From the NCBI RefSeq assembly GCF_016734815.1, contig NZ_JAERQF010000010.1, positions 90,063 to 154,062 of the forward strand: a stretch of DNA of 64,000 nucleotides. Direction: 5' to 3'. Under the pieces are notes generated by a model, which saw nothing but the letters and a program-made list of their open reading frames with translations, ran no database searches and was not told the DNA's origin. A program made the position numbers and the translations under genes. Source of the stretch: Hymenobacter rubidus (GTDB lineage Bacteria > Bacteroidota > Bacteroidia > Cytophagales > Hymenobacteraceae). Positions 60,301 to 64,000 of this stretch are shown here, in pieces. Position 1 is the stretch's first letter. Every line of letters begins with the position of its first letter.

Positions 60301-60546
60301 TTTCATCTGCACCGAGTTCATGGCCACCTCGATGGGCGTGCTCACGAAGCGTTCTACCTCCTCGGCCGAGCGGCCGGGCCAGAGGCTCACAATAATCATC
60401 TGGGTATTCGTCACGTCCGGAAACGCCTCAATGGGCGTGTGCACGTAGCTATAGGTGCCGCCGGCCACCAGCAGGGCCGTCATGAAAAAGATGAAGAAAC
60501 GATTCTTCAGCGAAAAGGCAACAATGCCCGAAATAAACTTATTCAT
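57397..60546 (-). CDS. CzcA-type heavy-metal RND efflux pump, copy 1
   Basis: A 1049-residue inner-membrane RND transporter of the heavy-metal class, twelve membrane helices. The start is MNKFISGIVAFSLKNRFF. The TM4 motif is DFGIIIDGAVVMVEG, which keeps the Asp, Asp and Glu known in CzcA (zinc/cobalt/nickel type) and differs from CusA. Porter-domain marks are TPIEAFPDVTN, VQPPYGPTGEIFRYT and IDNVEEAVAGINAALAVKIFG. It takes metal from the periplasm and passes it through a membrane-fusion protein and an outer-membrane channel; neither is in the window. It closely resembles the second copy upstream. A terminator separates the two. Confidence 0.92.
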   Translation of the reverse strand: MNKFISGIVAFSLKNRFFIFFMTALLVAGGTYSYVHTPIEAFPDVTNTQMIIVSLWPGRSAEEVERFVSTPIEVAMNSVQMKSNMRSISMFGLSVLKINFEDNVEDFFARQQVNNLLAGVNLPAGCDSHVQPPYGPTGEIFRYTVQSRTGRSTNELLAIQDWTVERQLKSVPGVADIAAFGGTRKVYEISVNPAMLAKYDMTPLEVYDAVQKSNMNVGGDVIEKNSQSYVVRGIGLLTKPEDIGNIIVKDINNVPILVRNVAQVTESNAPRVGQAGLDDQSDVVEGIVIMRKGENPAEVLGRVKAKITELNEKVLPNDVYLKTFYDRDVLMDHCTHTVIHNLIEGIVLVTLIVLIFMADWRTTLTVGIVVPLALLFAFVCLRLKGMSANLLSMGAIDFGIIIDGAVVMVEGIFVVLDHKAQQVGMEKFNKLAKLGMIKKTGGELGKAIFFSKLIILTCLLPIFAFEKVEGKMFSPLAYTLGFALVGALILTLTLVPVLSALLLNKNVKEKHNPIVSFFDNIVTAAFGFTYRHKLLSFGVTMAIVVAGLYSFKFLGSEFLPELNEGALWVETKLPMSSSLTETNKMAANYRRILRSFPEVTSVLSQTGRSNDGTDPSGIYYVQAQVNLKPKEEWKRNITKEQLIDEMDKKLKEYPGIIFNYSQPIIDNVEEAVAGINAALAVKIFGNDLKELDGKANEVMKVLGNVRGVKDLGILRNLGQPEMSVRLDQTRMAAYGVQTADAQTVVEMAVGGKAATQIYEGERKFDVTVRYPKQDRDTEAKIGELRVPTIRGGKVALKEIATIKTENGPAFVYHDNGQRFIAVKFSIRDRDMGSTIAEAQKKMDQTIKLGKGYRIEWAGEFENQVRATKRLGQVVPVSLVIIFILLFITFGNGKDAALVLANVPFALIGGIAALHITGVNFSISAGIGFIALLGICIQNGIVLITVFKENLRKKLSLAESLRLGVASRVRPVVMTALMAMIGLFPAALSTGIGSETQKPLAIVVIGGLVTATVLTLLIFPLIFAFFYREMHQDGPAPKRVEEERPVLVGA

Positions 60547-60682
60547 GAATGAGCGTAGCGGGTGGGTAAGGGTAGCAATCCAACTCCATTTCTTCCCAAT
60601 TAGGCTAGAAATAAGTTAGAAAATGAGAATTTGGTGAAAAGTTCATGAGAAAACAATGAGGGTTACATGAAGCCTCCGGGCA

Positions 60683-60722
60683 CAAAAAAGCCCGCTGCCG
60701 GAAACGGCAGCGGGCTTTTTTG
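60683..60722 (-). terminator. Terminator between the two RND pumps
   Basis: AAAAAAGCCCGCTGCCG pairs with CGGCAGCGGGCTTTTTT, a strong stem with U6. It lies 21 nt after the stop of the upstream pump and should stop its transcript before the second one. Confidence 0.92.
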
Positions 60723-60743
60723 TCTTTCGATATCGGGGCTCAA

Positions 60744-63700
60744 CTAGTGCACAAGCAACGGTTTTTCACGAGCGGCCCGCTCGGCGGCCAAATCGTCGCC
60801 GTAGTGCGTGTGCTCCGAGCGGTAGAAACGCTCAAACACCAGCGGGAAGATAAAGAGCGTGAGGATGGTACCCGTTATCAAACCGCCAATCACCACAATG
60901 GCCAGCGGCTTGGACGTCTCCGAGCCAATACCGGTGGAAATGGCGGCCGGCATCAGGCCGATGGTGGCCATGAGGGCCGTCATCACCACGGGACGCACCC
61001 GCGAAATCACGCCTTCGTTGATGCTGTGGTCGAGCGAGTGCTTTTTGACCAGGTTCTGCTTGAACACGGAGATGAGAATCACGCCGTTCTGAATACAGAT
61101 ACCGAACAGCGCGATGAAGCCGATGCCGGCCGAAATCGAGAAGTTGGTGTGCGTGATGAGCAGCGCCGCAATGCCGCCGATGATGGCAAACGGCACGTTG
61201 AGCAGCACCAGCCCGGCATCTTTCAGGTTGCTGAACAGGATGAACAGGATGAAGAAGATGAGACCCAGCGAGATGGGCACCACCTGCGTGAGGCGCTGCT
61301 GGGCGCGGCGCTGGTTCTCAAAGTCGCCGGTCCACTTCTGCTCGTAGCCGGCGGGCAGCTTCACGTGGCGGTTCACTTTTTCCTGCGCCTCCTTGATGGT
61401 TGAGCCCATATCGCGGCCACGAATCGAAAACTTGACGGCGGCGAAGCGGCGATTGTCGTCGCGGTAAATCAGGCTGGGACCGGTCACGGAGCCGATGTTG
61501 GCGATTTCGGAAAGCGGAATGGTTTTGCCCGATTGCGTGGGCACCATCAGGGCCGCGATTTCGGCCGGCGTCTGACGGAACTGAGGCTCGTAACGGACCC
61601 GGATGGGGAATTTGCGCTCGCCTTCGTAGAGTTGAGTGGCCTCCTTGCCGCCCACGGCCATTTCCAGCACCGAGTTGGCGTCCGACTTATTCACGCCGTA
61701 GCTGGCCATGCGGCGCTCGTCGAGGTCAACGTGAAATTCTGGCTGGCCGATGTTGCGCAGCACCCCGAGGTCGTCAATGCCTTTCACGGTTTTCAGTACT
61801 TCGTACACTTCGCGGGCTTTGGCTTCGAGCGTGGCCAGGTCGGTGCCGTAAATCTTCACGGCGATGGAGCCCTTCACGCCCGAAGCCGCTTCTTCCACGT
61901 TGTCGGTGATGGGCTGCGAGAAGTTAAAATCAACGCCCGTAAACCGGTCGAGCTTGTCCTTCATGCGCTCCACCAAATCTTCGCGGTAGGCCTTGGACTT
62001 CATCTTCTTCTCCACCTCCGGCGTGTGCTTGATTTGCACCAGAAACTCGTTGTTGTAGAAGCCCGTCGGGTCGGTGCCGTCGTTGGGCCGGCCGGTCTGG
62101 CTCACCACGTCGCTCACCTCGGGGAAGCTCAGAAACACCCGCCGCATCTCGTTGCACAGCTCGTTCGATGACTGCAGGCTGATGCTGAGCGGCAGCTGCG
62201 CCCGCACGTAAATCGAGCCCTCGTTCAGCTCCGGCAGGAATTCCGAGCCCAGGAATGAAAACGAATACAGCCCCACCGCCGTGATGACAAAGGCGACAAT
62301 CAGGCTGACCGTTTTGCGGGCGTAAGTGAAGGCGAAGAAACGCTCCGCGCCCCGGTTGACGCCGCGCACGAAGAAGTTTTCTTTCTCGCGCACGTCCTTT
62401 TTCAGCAGAATGCTTACCAGCACCGGCACCAGCGTCAGGGTAAAAATGAGCGCGCCCAGCAGCGCAAAACCCAATGTCCAGGCCAGTGGGCTGAACACCT
62501 TGCCTTCTACTTTCTCGAAGGAGAAGATGGGCAGCAAAGCGGTGATAATAATGGCCTTGGCGAAGAAGATGGACTTGCCCATGTCGCGGCCCGACTTCTT
62601 TATCAAGCCCAGCTTAGAAAGCTTGTTGAACCGTTCCATGCCCATCTCGTGCGCCTTGTGGTCGAGGGCCACAAAGAGTCCTTCCACCATCACCACCGCC
62701 CCGTCGATGATGATGCCGAAGTCAATCGCGCCCATGCTCAGCAGGTTGGCGCTCATGCCGCGCAGCCGCAGGCAGATGAAGGCAAACAGCAGCGCCAGCG
62801 GAATAATCACCGACACAATCACCGTGGTGCGCCAGTCGGCCATGAACAGGAACACAATCAGCGTCACCAGCACGATGCCTTCCAGCAGGTTGTGAATCAC
62901 CGTTTCCGTCGAGAAATCGATGAGCTGCTGCCGGTCGTAGAAGGTTTTCATCTTCACGTCGGGCGGCAGGATTTTGGCGTTCAATTCGTCCACCTTATCG
63001 TGCAGGCGGGCAATGACTTCCGAGGGATTTTCGCCCTTGCGCATCACCACAATGCCTTCCAGCTTGTCGTCGTCGTAGCCGCGGCCCACCTGGCCCAGGC
63101 GCGGCAGGGCGCTTTCGGTCACACGGGCCACGTCGCGCACCAGAATGGGCACCCCGTTTACGTTCTTAATCACGGTGTTGGTGATGTCCGAGATGTTATT
63201 CAGCAGGCCGATGCCGCGCACCACGTAGTTCTGTTGGCCTTCGTTTATCACGTCGCCGCCCACGTTGATGTTGGAGCGCTGCACGGCGTTGTAGAGGTCG
63301 AGCGGCGTGAGGCCGAAATCCTGCAGCTTGCCGGGGTTGACGCTGATTTCGTAGTCCTTCACTTCGCCACCGAAGCTGTTCACGTCGGCCACGCCGGGCA
63401 CGGCTTTCAGGTTGCGCTCAATCACCCAGTCCTGCAGGGTTTTGAGCTCGCGCACAGTTTTGGTTTTGCTTTCCAGCGTGTAGCGGTAAATTTCGCCAGT
63501 CGGGCCGTAGGGCGGCTGCACGTCGGGCGTGATGCCGTCGGGCAAATCCACCTCGCGCAGCAGGTTGTTCACCTGCGGACGGGCGAAGGCGTCGTCGACG
63601 CCATCGTCAAAAATCACCTTCACCACCGACAGGCCAAACAGCGTGGTGCTGCGCACCGAGGCCTTTTTCTGCACCGGGTTCAGGGCAATTTCGATGGGCA

Positions 63701-63908
63701 CGGTCACGAACTTCTCCATCTCCTCGGCCGAGCGGCCGGGCCACTGCGTGATGATGGTGATTTCCGTGTTGGTCACGTCCGGGAAGGCCTCAATGGGTGT
63801 GTTGCGGTAGCTCACCACGCCCATCACCACCACCACCAGGGTCATGAGGAAGATGAAGCCCTTGTTCTTAAGCGAGAAGGTAATGATGCCTTGAATGAAC
63901 TTGTTCAT
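60744..63908 (-). CDS. CzcA-type heavy-metal RND efflux pump, copy 2
   Basis: A 1054-residue RND pump. I take MNKFIQGIITFSLKNKGFIF (ATG at 63908) as the start because it lines up with copy 1; the ATG at 63923 adds five residues. It shares TM4 DFGIIIDGAVVMVEG with copy 1, and the first 150 residues are over half identical by eye, so the pair arose by duplication. Differences lie in the porter loops, which may change metal choice. The genes for the adaptor and outer-membrane channel may be upstream, past the window end. 63909-64000 holds only upstream sequence. Confidence 0.92.
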   Translation of the reverse strand: MNKFIQGIITFSLKNKGFIFLMTLVVVVMGVVSYRNTPIEAFPDVTNTEITIITQWPGRSAEEMEKFVTVPIEIALNPVQKKASVRSTTLFGLSVVKVIFDDGVDDAFARPQVNNLLREVDLPDGITPDVQPPYGPTGEIYRYTLESKTKTVRELKTLQDWVIERNLKAVPGVADVNSFGGEVKDYEISVNPGKLQDFGLTPLDLYNAVQRSNINVGGDVINEGQQNYVVRGIGLLNNISDITNTVIKNVNGVPILVRDVARVTESALPRLGQVGRGYDDDKLEGIVVMRKGENPSEVIARLHDKVDELNAKILPPDVKMKTFYDRQQLIDFSTETVIHNLLEGIVLVTLIVFLFMADWRTTVIVSVIIPLALLFAFICLRLRGMSANLLSMGAIDFGIIIDGAVVMVEGLFVALDHKAHEMGMERFNKLSKLGLIKKSGRDMGKSIFFAKAIIITALLPIFSFEKVEGKVFSPLAWTLGFALLGALIFTLTLVPVLVSILLKKDVREKENFFVRGVNRGAERFFAFTYARKTVSLIVAFVITAVGLYSFSFLGSEFLPELNEGSIYVRAQLPLSISLQSSNELCNEMRRVFLSFPEVSDVVSQTGRPNDGTDPTGFYNNEFLVQIKHTPEVEKKMKSKAYREDLVERMKDKLDRFTGVDFNFSQPITDNVEEAASGVKGSIAVKIYGTDLATLEAKAREVYEVLKTVKGIDDLGVLRNIGQPEFHVDLDERRMASYGVNKSDANSVLEMAVGGKEATQLYEGERKFPIRVRYEPQFRQTPAEIAALMVPTQSGKTIPLSEIANIGSVTGPSLIYRDDNRRFAAVKFSIRGRDMGSTIKEAQEKVNRHVKLPAGYEQKWTGDFENQRRAQQRLTQVVPISLGLIFFILFILFSNLKDAGLVLLNVPFAIIGGIAALLITHTNFSISAGIGFIALFGICIQNGVILISVFKQNLVKKHSLDHSINEGVISRVRPVVMTALMATIGLMPAAISTGIGSETSKPLAIVVIGGLITGTILTLFIFPLVFERFYRSEHTHYGDDLAAERAAREKPLLVH

Positions 63909-64000
63909 AATGTCATTTAACAATTATACCCGTCACGAAGTGGGTTGCGAATCGAGCAGGTGAAAGTGGAGGGTGAGTAAGGACGCGAGTTCGTGCCCGA

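Noticed and set aside
57361..60552. A 1063-codon open frame on the plus strand over the first RND pump
   Set aside because: It is an antisense shadow of the pump gene: His/Val/Gln-rich, no domain, explained by the GC-rich codon bias of the real gene.

Overview
The window looks like a chromosome segment from a GC-rich member of the Bacteroidota, most likely Hymenobacter or a close relative (inference). The signs are type IX secretion sorting domains (genes at 20477 and 37628), a SusC-unrelated TonB receptor with an OMP_b-brl_3-type barrel, Bat aerotolerance proteins, LytS/LytTR signalling, several TAnnTTTG -7 promoter elements, few Shine-Dalgarno sequences, and GC-rich codons. No transposase, integrase, phage gene or CRISPR array was seen.

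Layout. 1-1531: start of a secreted BNR-type protein, a gene-poor stretch, and a three-tRNA cluster (Ser-GCT, Pro-TGG, Arg-TCT). 1683-14323: batB-batC, thiolase, a MORN-repeat protein, a TonB receptor, an M28 peptidase, an AT-rich orphan gene and hisS. 14509-20363: two small exported proteins, a three-gene LytS-LytS-LytTR system whose second kinase has lost its phospho-acceptor histidine, and hutH. 20477-34176: a T9SS type B protein, ybaB, a GT2 glycosyltransferase whose N-terminus is encoded by a repeat, PspC, a TPR/OmpA-like lipoprotein, pdhB, a GT-C-like membrane protein, small enzymes, and a Tat-exported molybdopterin oxidoreductase with its cytochrome b. 34729-36096: ffh.

36253-56169 is a surface-polysaccharide island: a GT4 transferase, a T9SS FG-GAP protein, an MBOAT plus SGNH O-acetylation pair on the minus strand, and a pseudaminic-acid-type nonulosonate cluster. 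That cluster holds pseB, pseC, a sugar methylase, a SpsF/PseF-like cytidylyltransferase, a decayed methyltransferase, a TylF-like methyltransferase, a PseH-like GNAT, an epimerase/ATP-grasp fusion, a HAD phosphatase, pseI, a GT-B-like protein, a polysaccharide deacetylase and a flippase. No recognisable PseG is present. The genes suggest synthesis, decoration, activation and export of a modified nonulosonic acid glycan.

56249-63908 is a metal and metalloid block: an arsenite methyltransferase and two tandem CzcA-type RND pumps separated by a strong terminator.

The least expected layer is the repeats. At least ten copies of one palindromic family, two copies of a second, and several single long inverted repeats sit in the gaps. 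Many start within about 10 nt of a stop codon, and they fill nearly every wide gap of the nonulosonate cluster.
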